Shown: positions 19,100 through 29,562 of the stretch, one piece after another | Layout: each line of letters begins with the position of its first letter | How positions within the stretch are numbered: the stretch's first letter is position 1 | Assembly: GCA_024275895.1 (NCBI GenBank) | Contig: JAJRYE010000046.1 | Location: 33,353-97,352, forward strand | DNA from: Alphaproteobacteria bacterium | GTDB lineage: Bacteria; Pseudomonadota; Alphaproteobacteria; Rhizobiales; BM303 | DNA: 64,000 nucleotides | Direction of reading: 5' to 3' | The notes under the pieces: generated by a model | Told to the model about the DNA's origin: nothing | Seen by the model: the letters and a program-made list of their open reading frames with translations, nothing else | Databases searched by the model: none | Translations under genes and position numbers: made by a program

Positions 19100-20093
19100 A
19101 ACCAGAACCCGTGTGGCGGCTCTTATCATAAATCTGGGTACGCCCGAAGCCACCGATTACTGGTCCATCCGCAGATATTTAAAGGAATTCCTCTGGGATA
19201 AAAGGGTGGTCGAGGTGCCGCGCCCCGTATGGTGGCTGATCCTGAACGGGATTATTCTGACCTTCCGTCCCAAAAAGAGCGGCCGCGCCTATGACAGGAT
19301 ATGGAACAAGGAGCGCGGCGAATCGCCCCTGAAAACCATCACCCGGGCGCAGGCGCAAAGACTGGCCCGGGGTTTTGCCAAATCCCATCCTGATCTGGTC
19401 ATCGACTGGGCCATGCGTTACGGCAAGCCCTCCATTGAAGCGCGCATCAACGCGCTATTGGCAAAAGGCGCCGATCGCATCTTGCTGTTTCCGCTTTATC
19501 CGCAATACAGCGCCACAACCACCGCCACCGTGGTGGACAAGGCGGCCGGGGCGCTGATGAAGCTGCGCGCCCAGCCCAGCCTGCGCACCGTGCCGCCATT
19601 TCCCGCTGATCCGCTTTATATCGAGGCGTTGGCGGATTCGATAAAGTCGCAGCTTGCAACGCGGCCCGAAAAGCCGCAGGATTTACTGCTTTCCTTTCAT
19701 GGCCTGCCCCAATCCTATGTGGAAAAGGGCGATCCTTATCAAAGCCATTGCCAGCAAACCGCAACAGCTCTTCGCGAAGCGCTGGGCTGGCCGCAAAAGC
19801 ATTACCATCTGGCCTTTCAGTCACGTGTCGGCCGCGCCGAGTGGCTGCGCCCCTATACCGATGAAACCATCGCTTCGCTGGCGCGCTCCGGGGTGAAAAA
19901 TCTGGCGGTCGTCACCCCGGGATTTGTTGCCGATTGCGTCGAGACTCTGGAAGAGATCGCCATCGGCGGGCAGGAAATCTTTCGCGCCAATGGCGGCAAA
20001 AACCTCACCTGCCTTGCCTGTCTGAATGATTCCGACGAGAGCATCGCCATGTTGCGGGCGATAATAAAACGCGAAATCTGCGGCTGGATGTGA
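19092..20093 (+). CDS. hemH: ferrochelatase
   Basis: 'LIINLGTPEATDYWSIRRYLKEFLWDKRVVE', 'LLLSFHGLPQSYVEKGDPYQSHCQQTA', 'FQSRVGRAEWLRPYTDE'. Confidence 0.96.
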   Translation: MTETRTRVAALIINLGTPEATDYWSIRRYLKEFLWDKRVVEVPRPVWWLILNGIILTFRPKKSGRAYDRIWNKERGESPLKTITRAQAQRLARGFAKSHPDLVIDWAMRYGKPSIEARINALLAKGADRILLFPLYPQYSATTTATVVDKAAGALMKLRAQPSLRTVPPFPADPLYIEALADSIKSQLATRPEKPQDLLLSFHGLPQSYVEKGDPYQSHCQQTATALREALGWPQKHYHLAFQSRVGRAEWLRPYTDETIASLARSGVKNLAVVTPGFVADCVETLEEIAIGGQEIFRANGGKNLTCLACLNDSDESIAMLRAIIKREICGWM

Positions 20094-20179
20094 GCAACCG
20101 TCAAGCTTGCCCTTTTCCTTGCGCTTCAAACATGGTATCGGGCCTCAACCCCATTTTATTTGCTTGAAAAGGATCGGCC

Positions 20180-21772
20180 ATGTCCACCTCTCCCGCACCC
20201 ATTGCCCGCGCTCTTTTATCGGTTTCCGACAAGAGCGGTCTTGTTGATTTCGCCAGGGGTCTTGCCGGTTACGGCGTTGAGCTTGTTTCAACCGGCGGCA
20301 CCGCCAATGCCCTGCGTGAAGCGGGGCTGGATGTGAAGGATGTCTCCGAAATCACCGGCTTTCCCGAAATCATGGACGGGCGGGTCAAAACCCTGCACCC
20401 CAATGTCCATGGCGGCCTGCTGGCCATTCGCGGCCATGAAGAGCATGAAAAAGCAAAAGCCGATCAGGGGATCAGGAACATTGATCTGCTGGTGGTCAAT
20501 CTCTACCCCTTCGAGGCCACCATCGCCAGAGGAGCAGATTTTGATACCTGTATCGAAAACATCGATATCGGCGGCCCGGCGATGATCCGCGCCGCGGCCA
20601 AGAACCACGCCGATGTGACGGTTGTGGTTGAGCCTTCCGATTATGAAAAACTGCTTGGCGACATGGCCCAGCACAAGGGCGCGACCTGCGCCAAATTCCG
20701 CCGCAAGCTGGCCGCCAAGGCTTTCGCCCGTACCGGGGCTTATGACGCGGCCATCTCCAACTGGTTTGCGGCAGAGCTTGGGCTCAATGCGCCGGTTTAC
20801 CGCGCCTTTGGCGGCAATCTGGCTCAAACCCTGCGCTATGGCGAAAACCCGCATCAAAGCGCCGCCTTTTATACTGACGCCAATGCCCGCCCCGGCGTCG
20901 CCAGCGCCCGTCAGCTTCAGGGCAAGGAGCTTTCCTATAACAATATCAACGACACCGACGCCGCCTTTGAGCTGGTCAGCGAATTTGCCGCCAGCGGCAA
21001 GGCGGCTGTTGCGATCATCAAGCATGCCAATCCTTGCGGCGCGGCGCTGGGCGAGACCCTGGCCGAGGCTTATGACAAGGCCTTTTTATGTGACCAGATC
21101 AGTGCCTTTGGCGGCATTGTTGCGATGAACCGGACCCTTGATGCTGAAATTGCCAAAAAAATCGCCAATGTCTTTACCGAGGTTGTCATCGCGCCCGATA
21201 TCGAGGAGGACGCCGCCGAAATCCTCGCCGCGAAAAAGAATTTGCGCCTTCTCGTCACTGGCGGCATGGCGGATGCGGGCGCGAAGGGCCTGACATTCAA
21301 ATCCGTATCGGGGGGCTTTCTGGTCCAGTCGCGCGATAACGGCCGCATCGGGCAGGAAGATTTGCGCGTGGTTACCAAACGTCAGCCGAGCGAGCAGGAA
21401 ATGGCCGATCTGATCTTTGCTTTTCGCATCGCCAAACATGTCAAATCCAACGCCATTGTCTATGTCAGAGACGGCGCAACGGTGGGCATTGGCGCCGGGC
21501 AGATGAGCCGGATTGACAGCGCCCGTATCGCAGCGCGAAAATCCGAAGACGCCGCCAGGGCCGCCGGGATTGCCGAGCCGCTGGTCAAAGGCTCCGTTGT
21601 CGCCTCCGATGCCTTCTTTCCCTTCGCTGATGGCCTGCTGGCTGCCGCTGAAGCGGGCGCAACAGCGGTCATCCAGCCTGGCGGCTCCATGCGCGATGAC
21701 GAGGTCATCAGGGCCGCCGATGAAGCCGGGCTCGCCATGGTCATGACTGGCATGCGCCATTTCCGGCATTAA
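20180..21772 (+). CDS. purH: bifunctional AICAR formyltransferase/IMP cyclohydrolase
   Basis: '[18 protein letters not shown]', '[16 protein letters not shown]', '[14 protein letters not shown]', '[10 protein letters not shown]'. Confidence 0.97.
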   Translation: MSTSPAPIARALLSVSDKSGLVDFARGLAGYGVELVSTGGTANALREAGLDVKDVSEITGFPEIMDGRVKTLHPNVHGGLLAIRGHEEHEKAKADQGIRNIDLLVVNLYPFEATIARGADFDTCIENIDIGGPAMIRAAAKNHADVTVVVEPSDYEKLLGDMAQHKGATCAKFRRKLAAKAFARTGAYDAAISNWFAAELGLNAPVYRAFGGNLAQTLRYGENPHQSAAFYTDANARPGVASARQLQGKELSYNNINDTDAAFELVSEFAASGKAAVAIIKHANPCGAALGETLAEAYDKAFLCDQISAFGGIVAMNRTLDAEIAKKIANVFTEVVIAPDIEEDAAEILAAKKNLRLLVTGGMADAGAKGLTFKSVSGGFLVQSRDNGRIGQEDLRVVTKRQPSEQEMADLIFAFRIAKHVKSNAIVYVRDGATVGIGAGQMSRIDSARIAARKSEDAARAAGIAEPLVKGSVVASDAFFPFADGLLAAAEAGATAVIQPGGSMRDDEVIRAADEAGLAMVMTGMRHFRH

Positions 21773-21775
21773 AAT

Positions 21776-21821
21776 CCTTCACATCTGAACGGCACCGGCC
21801 CGGCGCCGGTTCAACCGGAAG
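21776..21821. repeat. intergenic palindrome family, copy 1
   Basis: cttcacatctgaacggcaccggcccggcgccggttcaaccggaag. Confidence 0.65.
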
Positions 21822-21830
21822 ACAAACAAT

Positions 21831-21865
21831 CCGGATTGCCTCGCATCCTGAACGAGGCAATCGGG
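21831..21865. terminator. bidirectional terminator-like hairpin between convergent purH and NAD-GDH genes
   Basis: ccggattgcctcg / cgaggcaatcggg arms separated by a 9-nt loop. Confidence 0.4.
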
Positions 21866-21882
21866 GCCGCGAAGGATACAGA

Positions 21883-24800
21883 TCACGAAGCAGCCACCAG
21901 ATCACTGACATAGCCGTTGGCCACGGTCAGCCGCGACAGGCTGAGCGGTCCGCTGGCGGCAAGATCGGCAATGGCGGTCGTTGTGCGCGCCACAAGCTCT
22001 TCATTCGTCTCCAGCCAGATTTGCAGGCACGCTTCCCAGTTACCCTTTTTATTCAGCACTCTTTCCGTCAGGCGTCTTTGCGCCACCCCGGTATTGCCGA
22101 TCACGCGGGAGAATGCCAGACTGTCAAGATATCCCTCCGGCGAGGCCGCATCGGCATTTTCAAGCAGGGTTTCAAGACCGAGCGCCCGGCCGATGGCAAA
22201 ATAGACCCTCGCCACATCCCTGGCCTCGCGGCCGGTATTTTCCGCCGCCCGGATGATATCCGGCGCATCCATCAAAATCGGAAAAGCGGCAAAACGGAAC
22301 GCATCCTCCTCGCCGACATTTTGATGAACCAAGCGGTTTTTTTCATCCAGTATGGATTGCCAGAACGCCGGTTCCAGCAAATCTTCCAGCCGGGTGATAA
22401 AATCATCAACGATAAGCCGGTAATCCCTGATCGTCACCGCAAGCTTGTCCGCACCCGGCCCGTTGCGCAAAAACCACAGGGTCTGACGCCGCAGCAGATT
22501 TTGAATATTGAGATAAAGCCGGGTCTGAAAGGCGCTGGGAACCTTGTTGTCGAGCCGGTCAACCGATTTTGAAAGCGCCGAGAGGGAGAAAATATCCCGC
22601 GCCAGCACATGCGCCGCCGCGATCGCCCCGGCATCAGAACCGGTTTCATCCCCCATACGCGAAGCAAAAGCCGTGCCGCCGCGATTAATCATATCATTGG
22701 CAATCAGGGTCGAGATAATCTCACGCCGCAATTTGTGCTGTTTGATATCCTCCGCAATCTTCTTTTGCATGTTTTTGGGAAAATAATGCAGCAAATCAGT
22801 GCTGAAATAAGGATCATCCACCAGAGCGCCCTCAAGCAGATCATTGAACAGGCTGATCTTGCTATAGGCAAACAAAACCGCAATCTCGGGCCGCGTCAGC
22901 CAGCGCCCCTGTTTTTGATATTGCCGCATGGTCAGATCATCGGGCAAAAACTCGATCACCCGGTCAAGCTCGCCCAAAGCTTCAAGTTTCGACATCAGGC
23001 GCATCTGGGAGCCGGACTCCGCGCCGCCCCGCGCCTGATCGAGCGTAATCGCCAGGGTCTGGCTGTAATTGTTGCGCAGCGCCAGATGACCGACCTGATC
23101 CGTCATGCCGGCAAGAAATTCGGCGCGCCCGGCCGGGTCAAGCCGCCGGTTCTTGATCGCCCCGTCAAGAGCGATCTTGATATTGACCTCGATATCGGAG
23201 GTGTTCACCCCGGCCGAATTGTCAATCGCATCGGTATTGATACGCCCGCCGCAAGACGCAAACTCGATACGGCCCCTCTGGGTCACGCCCAGATTGGCCC
23301 CCTCGCCAATGACCTTGACCCGCAACTCTTCACCGGTGATCCGGATCGGATCATTAATCCGGTCCCCGACATCAATATCGGATTCGTCACTGGCGCGGAC
23401 ATAGGTCCCGATGCCGCCAAACCACATCAGATCGGCCCTGGTCTTCAAAATCGCGTTGATCAGCGCCGCCGGCGTCATCTTGCCGCGCTCCGTGCCCAGC
23501 AGTGCCTTGAGTTCATCACTCAGCGCAATGGATTTAAGCTTGCGGCTGAAGATACCGCCGCCCCGGCTGATGAGATCCCTGTTGTAATCGCGCCAGCTCG
23601 AGCGCGGCATATGAAACAACCGCTCGCGCTCGCCCCAGCTTGTCTCGGGGTCCGGGTTCGGGTCAATAAAGATATCCCGGTGGTCAAAAGCGGCCACCAG
23701 CCTGATCTGGCGTGACAGCAGCATGCCGTTGCCAAAGACATCCCCCGACATATCGCCAACCCCGATCACCGTGAACGGCTTGGTCTGGATATTCATGTCC
23801 ATTTCCTGGAAATGGCGCCTGACCGCCTCCCAGGCGCCGCGGGCGGTAATGCCCATTTTCTTGTGGTCATAGCCGACCGAGCCGCCCGAGGCAAAAGCAT
23901 CGCCAAGCCAGAAACCGTGACTGAGCGAGATTTCATTGGCGATATCGGAAAATGTTGCCGTCCCTTTATCCGCCGCCACGACCAGATAGGGATCATCGCC
24001 GTCATAGCGCAAAATGCCCGCCGGCGGCACGACCTTGTCGCCGTCAAGATTATCCGTGATGCGCAGCAATTCGGAGATAAAAATCCGGTAACAGGCGGTC
24101 CCCTCCTGCAAGATTTGCTCGCGGCTGGCAAGCGGCGGGATTTTCTTTGGTACAAATCCGCCCTTGGAGCCAACCGGAACAATCACCGCGTTCTTGACCC
24201 GCTGGGCTTTCATCAGGCCTAAAACCTCGGTGCGGAAATCCTCCGGCCGGTCCGACCAGCGAATGCCGCCGCGCGCGATGGCGCCGCCGCGCAGATGCAC
24301 CCCCTGCACTCGCGGCGAACAGACGAAAATTTCGGCAAACGGCCTGGGTTTGGGAAGCTGCTCCAGCATCGGGCTTTTGATTTTGAAAGACAGCGCCGGC
24401 GGCGGCGCGCCGTTTCCATCATGCATATAGGCATTGCTGCGCAAGAAGGCGCGGAGCAGATCGAGATAAAGCCGCAAGACCCGGTCTTCATCAAGACTGT
24501 CCACCTTCTCAAGCGCCGCTTCAAATCTGGCCGCCTGTTGCTCAAAAGCCTTTTGCCTGTCGGTGGTCTTGCCCTTCCATTCAGGATCAAACCGGGTGCG
24601 GAACATTTCAATAAACAAGGCGGCAAGATGCGAATGCTGACACAATACCCGCGCCATATAGGTGCGGCTATGGGCAACCCCGGCCTGTTTGAGATAATGG
24701 GTGCAGGCGCGCAATATGGCAATATTGCGCCAGTCGAGGCTGATAACCGATGTCAGGGCGTTATGGGCGTCATCCTCTGCCCTGCCGGTCCAGACGGCCA

Positions 24801-26700
24801 GAAAAGCCGCCTCGACAAGACCGTTTAATATGTCCTTGCGCACCGGCGAGCCATCGGCGGTTTCAATCGAAATGGAGTGATACCAGATCATCTGGCCGCC
24901 ATTGCCGTCCTTGCGCATGATGGGATATGTGCGCTCGGCGATTGAGCGAAAGCCCATATTTTCAAGGATCGGCAGGCGGTCGCTCAGAGCAATCGGCTCG
25001 CCCATGTGAAACATTTTAAGCCGCAGGCCGTTATCGCCGTATTCGTCACGGTGATAAAAATCAATCACCAGATCATTCTCCCGCCTCAGCCCTTCCATGA
25101 GGCTGATATCATACAAGGCGTCCTCAATCCCGAATGTGTTCTGATAGGCTTTGGAAAAACTTCCCTTGTAGCGGGCGGTCGAGACCGGATGTTCCATGAG
25201 GGACATCTGGGAGAACAGATTATCCTCCCAGCTTCGCGCCGCGCGGGCAATTAAAGCCTCGATCCCGTCCTTGTCCGGCGAAGGTGTAACCCCGCTATAA
25301 CGGCCGATGATAAAATGCACTCGCGCCAGCGGCCCCTCGGGAAAGGCAGGGTAAAACGCCGACACGCTGCCATCATAGGCCTCGCACAAAATCTTGCCGA
25401 TTTTTATCCGCAATGCGGTGTCATAGGAATCCTTGGGAACAAAGATAAGAACCGAGACAAACCGGTCGAACTTGTCGCGGCGGATGAAAACGCGGGTTCG
25501 CGGCCGCTCATAGAGTTGCAGGATACCGATGACAAACTCATAGAGCTTGTCGACCTCGATCTGAAACAGCTCGTCGCGCGGATAGGAGTTGAGGACATTC
25601 ATGATCGCGCGACCCGAATGGCTGGTGCGCGAGTACCCCGAGCGGCGTATAATCAGGGCGGCCTTGCGGCGCAGGAAGGGAATACTGCCTACCGAACGCG
25701 TATAGGCGCTGGCCGTAAACAGACCAACAACGCGAAGCTCTCCCGTGAGCGTACCATTGTCGTCAAACTGCTTGATGCCGATATAATCCATATGGACGTT
25801 GCGGTGCACCGTTGCACGCACATTGGCCTTGGTGATAATCAGCGGCGCCGGCTGCAATAAAAAATCGCGCACCTCGGGCGTCAGCACCACCAGTTCGCGG
25901 CCCCGGCGCAAAACCTTCACATCCCGGTTGCGCAGGGTCCCGAGGCCCGAGCCCCTGACCTCAACGAGCCCGCCGGTTTTGCCGTCATCCTCAAACACAA
26001 ACTCGCGTATGCCGAGAAACAGAAAATTGTCGTCATTGAGCCATTGCAGAAACTGAATAGTCTCTGCCAGCTCATCAACCGGCACCGGAGGCGGACAGGA
26101 CTGGTAACTGGCAATTGTGCGGTTCAGCCGTTCCTGCATCAGCGGCCAGTCAAGAACAACCGTGCGCACATCATCAAGGATATCGGCAAGTTTTGAGACC
26201 AGCGCCTCCCGGTCCGCTTCCAGCGAGATCCGGCGCACATGAATGTGAATCAGGCTCTCACGCAAACTTTGGCCGTTTTGCTGTTCAAGCACCTTCTCGC
26301 GCTTGCCCCTGGCGTCCCGCTCAACATCGAAGATGGGATGGAGAACCAGATGAACCTCATACCCGCCGGATGATATTTGCGCCATGACCGAATCGACAAG
26401 AAACGGCATGTCGTCACTGCAAATCTCGATAACCGAGATGGCCTCAAGCTGGCTCAGTTCAGGTTCGAATATGCGGATTTTGGCATGACCATAGGGACGC
26501 AGTCCGGTAAATTCCCAAGCCTCCAGAGCAATGCTCAACAAGTCCCCGGCAGAATACCCGATAAGATCATCATATATGGCTTTGGCAAAAAAGGTTTTGA
26601 TGAAAATCAACTGGTCAGAACTTCTGAGCCCCTGAGCCCGGGCGGCTTTCAGAACTCCCTTGATGGTTTTCTTGAGTTTCTTGTCTTTTTCTGCCGGCAT
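21883..26700 (-). CDS. NAD-specific glutamate dehydrogenase, large (~180 kDa) type
   Basis: 1605 aa; 'RGGIRWSDRPEDFRTEVLGLMKAQRVKNAVIVPVGSKGGFV', 'GVGDMSGDVFGNGMLLS' typical of NAD-GDH (Bac_GDH). Confidence 0.96.
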   Translation of the reverse strand: MPAEKDKKLKKTIKGVLKAARAQGLRSSDQLIFIKTFFAKAIYDDLIGYSAGDLLSIALEAWEFTGLRPYGHAKIRIFEPELSQLEAISVIEICSDDMPFLVDSVMAQISSGGYEVHLVLHPIFDVERDARGKREKVLEQQNGQSLRESLIHIHVRRISLEADREALVSKLADILDDVRTVVLDWPLMQERLNRTIASYQSCPPPVPVDELAETIQFLQWLNDDNFLFLGIREFVFEDDGKTGGLVEVRGSGLGTLRNRDVKVLRRGRELVVLTPEVRDFLLQPAPLIITKANVRATVHRNVHMDYIGIKQFDDNGTLTGELRVVGLFTASAYTRSVGSIPFLRRKAALIIRRSGYSRTSHSGRAIMNVLNSYPRDELFQIEVDKLYEFVIGILQLYERPRTRVFIRRDKFDRFVSVLIFVPKDSYDTALRIKIGKILCEAYDGSVSAFYPAFPEGPLARVHFIIGRYSGVTPSPDKDGIEALIARAARSWEDNLFSQMSLMEHPVSTARYKGSFSKAYQNTFGIEDALYDISLMEGLRRENDLVIDFYHRDEYGDNGLRLKMFHMGEPIALSDRLPILENMGFRSIAERTYPIMRKDGNGGQMIWYHSISIETADGSPVRKDILNGLVEAAFLAVWTGRAEDDAHNALTSVISLDWRNIAILRACTHYLKQAGVAHSRTYMARVLCQHSHLAALFIEMFRTRFDPEWKGKTTDRQKAFEQQAARFEAALEKVDSLDEDRVLRLYLDLLRAFLRSNAYMHDGNGAPPPALSFKIKSPMLEQLPKPRPFAEIFVCSPRVQGVHLRGGAIARGGIRWSDRPEDFRTEVLGLMKAQRVKNAVIVPVGSKGGFVPKKIPPLASREQILQEGTACYRIFISELLRITDNLDGDKVVPPAGILRYDGDDPYLVVAADKGTATFSDIANEISLSHGFWLGDAFASGGSVGYDHKKMGITARGAWEAVRRHFQEMDMNIQTKPFTVIGVGDMSGDVFGNGMLLSRQIRLVAAFDHRDIFIDPNPDPETSWGERERLFHMPRSSWRDYNRDLISRGGGIFSRKLKSIALSDELKALLGTERGKMTPAALINAILKTRADLMWFGGIGTYVRASDESDIDVGDRINDPIRITGEELRVKVIGEGANLGVTQRGRIEFASCGGRINTDAIDNSAGVNTSDIEVNIKIALDGAIKNRRLDPAGRAEFLAGMTDQVGHLALRNNYSQTLAITLDQARGGAESGSQMRLMSKLEALGELDRVIEFLPDDLTMRQYQKQGRWLTRPEIAVLFAYSKISLFNDLLEGALVDDPYFSTDLLHYFPKNMQKKIAEDIKQHKLRREIISTLIANDMINRGGTAFASRMGDETGSDAGAIAAAHVLARDIFSLSALSKSVDRLDNKVPSAFQTRLYLNIQNLLRRQTLWFLRNGPGADKLAVTIRDYRLIVDDFITRLEDLLEPAFWQSILDEKNRLVHQNVGEEDAFRFAAFPILMDAPDIIRAAENTGREARDVARVYFAIGRALGLETLLENADAASPEGYLDSLAFSRVIGNTGVAQRRLTERVLNKKGNWEACLQIWLETNEELVARTTTAIADLAASGPLSLSRLTVANGYVSDLVAAS

Positions 26701-26887
26701 GGATGATGCCCTTTCCGTGTTTCTACCGGATTAAACGGTTTGACATTGACCCTGCTTCCTCGCCTTGACAAGCTAAAACATCCCTGTCTCTCTTTTTTTT
26801 TACCCGAACATAAGGAGCTTGACTTACGGCCGCGCACAAGCTGACTTTGATTGGGTAGTCCTGGATATTCTCGAACCCTTTGGCGCC

Positions 26888-27769
26888 ATGCATTTCAATT
26901 TCGTTTTCAACCATATCGGCAAAGCCTGGAGCATTGCCCTTGATGCCACCTCGCATTTGATCGAGGATGATGGCCTGGCGCTGGCGGGCAATATTGCCTT
27001 TTGCATGATACTGGCGCTGTTTCCGTTTTTGATTCTGCTCACCGCGTTCGCTGGATTTCTGGGCAATCAGCAACTGGCCGAAACGGTTGTCAATTACCTG
27101 CTCTCCGTCGCCCCGCGCGAGATCGCCGGACCTCTGGCGCCCGAGATTCACAAACTCCTCACTGTCCCGCGAACCGGTTTACTCACCCTTGGCGTCCTGT
27201 TGACCCTGTGGACGGCCTCGGGCGCGGTCGAGAGCGTTCGTGTCGGCCTCAACCGCGCCTATGAGTTTAACGAGCGCCGCTCCTACGGGTTCCGGCTGCT
27301 GGAAAATATTGTCTTTGTCATCGGCGGCGCGGCCGTCTTGCTGGTGCTGGCGGCCGGCATTGTCTTCGGCCCTGTTTTGTGGGCCAAAATCACTTATTTC
27401 ATACCGGCCATGAAGGCGTTTACACCGGCGTTTCATTTCCTGCGCTATCCGGTCTCGCTTTTCTTGCTGGCCGGCGCGCTCATCCTCGGGCATCTGTTCC
27501 TGCCCGTTTACCGCCACGCTCTGGCAGAGCTTTGGCCCGGCATTGTCCTGACCATGATTTTATGGCTGGCCGGGGCCATCGGCTATTCAGAATATCTGGC
27601 GCGCTTCAGCACATTATCGAGCATGTATGCCGGACTGACCGGATTTATTATCGCCCTGATCTTTTTATATCTCTCCGCCGCCCTGTTGATCTGGGGCGGC
27701 GAGGTCAACCAGATTCTGATCCAGCGCCGCCAGGCCCGGCAACCGGCGCGCGCCTGTACCCGTTCATGA
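26888..27769 (+). CDS. YihY/virulence factor BrkB family inner membrane protein
   Basis: 'DGLALAGNIAFCMILALFPFLILLTAFAGFLG', multiple TM segments, 'YAGLTGFIIALIFLYLSAALLIWGGEVNQIL'. Confidence 0.88.
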   Translation: MHFNFVFNHIGKAWSIALDATSHLIEDDGLALAGNIAFCMILALFPFLILLTAFAGFLGNQQLAETVVNYLLSVAPREIAGPLAPEIHKLLTVPRTGLLTLGVLLTLWTASGAVESVRVGLNRAYEFNERRSYGFRLLENIVFVIGGAAVLLVLAAGIVFGPVLWAKITYFIPAMKAFTPAFHFLRYPVSLFLLAGALILGHLFLPVYRHALAELWPGIVLTMILWLAGAIGYSEYLARFSTLSSMYAGLTGFIIALIFLYLSAALLIWGGEVNQILIQRRQARQPARACTRS

Positions 27770-28258
27770 TTTGCCCGCGCGGGCATAAAAAAAACTGAAC
27801 AGGGCAAAACCGATCGAGTAAAACACATTATATCCGGCAGGCGAGAGACCAAGGATACGAAATGGTGGTTCATCGCAAGGTACAATTTTTGCGTGTTTGA
27901 GTTGTGACATCAGATCGCCGACATTGCCCGAAAACCCGTTTCCCGGCGAGCAGGCCGTGGGCCCGGACCAGAATTTCCATTCCACCCCGGAATGAAAGAC
28001 CGCAATCCCGGCGCCGATCAGCATCAACCCGCCAACAAGAGCGATTACCAGCCGCGCCGCGCCTTGTTTGTCAAAACGAATCAGGCCAAGCGCGGCAAAC
28101 CCAAGCCCGAAGGCGAGATAATACGGCCAGCGCTGCTTCAGGCACAGCGAGCAGGGCGCATATCCCAGACCATACTGGGTAAACCAGGCCACGCATAATG
28201 CGGTCGCGCTGGCAAGAATAATCAGGAAGGAAACCTGGGAGAGACGAAGCTGCGGCAT
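27764..28258 (-). CDS. disulfide bond formation protein B (DsbB family)
   Basis: 'GYAPCSLCLKQRWPYYLAF' CxxC loop, second Cys loop 'GPTACSPGNG...IVPCDEPPFRILGLSPAGYN'. Confidence 0.9.
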   Translation of the reverse strand: MPQLRLSQVSFLIILASATALCVAWFTQYGLGYAPCSLCLKQRWPYYLAFGLGFAALGLIRFDKQGAARLVIALVGGLMLIGAGIAVFHSGVEWKFWSGPTACSPGNGFSGNVGDLMSQLKHAKIVPCDEPPFRILGLSPAGYNVFYSIGFALFSFFYARAGKS

Positions 28259-28272
28259 GAGTTTTTTTCCGG

Positions 28273-28854
28273 TTACAGCAGATATTTGACGGCTATAAAG
28301 CCGCCAAAGAGTAAAACAACAAAAAGCGTCGCCGCAAGGCCGAATCGCTTTTCGATAAAATCGCGCACCTGGGGGCCAAGCCAGTAGAGCAGGGCGGTAA
28401 CGGCAAAAAACCGCAAGCCGCGCGCCGCGATGCTGGCGAAAACAAATACCGCCAGATTAAGCTCCGCCGCACCGCTGGCAATGGTGATCAGTTTATAGGG
28501 CAGGGGCGTAAGCCCGAAAGCAAAAACGATCCAGGCGCCATATTCATGATACTGGGCCGTGAACTGGGCAAACTTGTCCTCAAGGCCGTAAATGCCCAGA
28601 ATCATCTGGCCGATACCCGCCATGAGAAAAAATCCGATAGCGTATCCCAGCATGCCGCCCAGAACCGAAGCGGTCATGGCAATTGCCGCCAGAGCCCAGG
28701 CCCGGGCCCGCTGGGCCAGCACCATGGGGACAAGCATGATATCGGGCGGAATGGGGAAAAACGAGCTTTCGACAAAAGAAACCCCCGCCAGCGCCCAGCG
28801 CGCATGCCTGTGTCCGGCCAGGTCCAGCGTCCAGTGATAAAGTCTTTTCAGCAT
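28273..28854 (-). CDS. YqaA/DedA-like (VTT domain) membrane protein
   Basis: 'FVESSFFPIPPDIMLVPMVLAQRARAWALAAIAMTASVLGGMLGYAIG'; start placed at internal Met. Confidence 0.85.
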   Translation of the reverse strand: MLKRLYHWTLDLAGHRHARWALAGVSFVESSFFPIPPDIMLVPMVLAQRARAWALAAIAMTASVLGGMLGYAIGFFLMAGIGQMILGIYGLEDKFAQFTAQYHEYGAWIVFAFGLTPLPYKLITIASGAAELNLAVFVFASIAARGLRFFAVTALLYWLGPQVRDFIEKRFGLAATLFVVLLFGGFIAVKYLL

Positions 28855-29016
28855 ATCGCCCCTTGGCGTTATTGCGGCTTTGCGTTGCAGGTGAACTGTT
28901 AGCAGCGCCGTCCCGGCTTGTCCATGCAATGACAAAACTCTTGCGCCGTTCCACCGATCACCATTCGAGGTTGACGGGTCCGCTCTCTTGAGTATGATCC
29001 GCCCGCATACAGCCTT

Positions 29017-29103
29017 GCCCCTGTGGCGGAATTGGTAGACGCGCTGGATTCAAAATCCAGTTCCCGTACGGGAGTGGGAGTTCGATTCTCCCCGGGGGCA
29101 CCA
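29017..29103 (+). tRNA. tRNA-Leu (anticodon CAA), CCA encoded
   Basis: gcccctg acceptor pairs with cgggggc; anticodon stem ctgga/tccag with loop ttcaaaa (CAA); long variable arm; T-arm gggag-ttcgatt-ctccc. Confidence 0.95.
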
Positions 29104-29405
29104 TTTTACATATCTCGCGGCTACTCCTCGCTACGCTCGGGCCTCCGGTGGGGCGGCTTGACCGGCCGTCGCCCGGTCGGGCTTTGGGGAGAGTATTCGA
29201 GGTTTCTCTGCCCCGCTGCACCATTATTTGTCTCGCGGCTATTCCTCGCTAGCGCTCGGGCCTCCGACGGGGCGCGCTGGCCGCGCGGCGCCCGGTCGGG
29301 CTCTGGGGAGAGTGTTCGAGGTTTCTCAGCCCTACTGCACCATTATTTGTCTCGCGGCTATTCCTCGCTACGCTCGGGCCTCCGGTGGGGCGGCTTGACC
29401 GGCCG
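29101..29405 (+). repeat. ~120-bp tandem repeats downstream of tRNA-Leu, each complete unit ending in a degenerate tRNA 3'-end-like sequence
   Basis: 'ccatt..' boundaries at 29101, 29221, 29340; 'ctcgcggctaYtcctcgcta(g)cgctcgggcctccg' occurs three times; 'ggggagagtRttcgaggtttctc.gccc..ctgcaccatta' occurs at the end of two units. Confidence 0.85.
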
Positions 29406-29534
29406 GCGGCGCTTGCACCGCTTGGTGCGCCGGGCTTGAGGTTTAACCTCTCAAAGGTTCATGTTCTTTATTGCTCCCCGGCCGCTTTTGTGCCTTTTCT
29501 TGGCTTTTTTCAGAAACCGGCGGGATGATTTTAC

Positions 29535-29548
29535 TTGACTTAAGTCAA
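29535..29548. promoter_or_regulatory. FNR/FixK-type (CRP/FNR superfamily) binding-site-like palindrome
   Basis: perfect TTGAC-TTAA-GTCAA within 16-bp palindrome cttgacttaagtcaag, intergenic. Confidence 0.6.
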
Positions 29549-29562
29549 GAGCGGTCATAAAA

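Noticed and set aside
22609-23715. 368-aa plus-strand ORF inside the NAD-GDH gene
   Set aside because: Antisense shadow of a gene with strong GDH motifs.
28958-29224. Minus-strand ORF with 'MVPPGRIELPLPYGN'
   Set aside because: Antisense translation of the same tRNA-Leu; a common spurious annotation.
29101-29405. Tandem repeats considered as a CRISPR array
   Set aside because: Units are ~120 bp, contiguous and without unique spacers; no cas genes nearby.
29023-29439. 138-aa ORF MAELVDALDSKSSSRTGVGVRFSPGAP... spanning tRNA-Leu and the repeats
   Set aside because: The N-terminal half is the translation of the tRNA gene itself (a well-known artefact 'MAELVDALDSKS'); the remainder is repeat translation. 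Not called as a CDS, though a Tpr-like peptide is not excluded.
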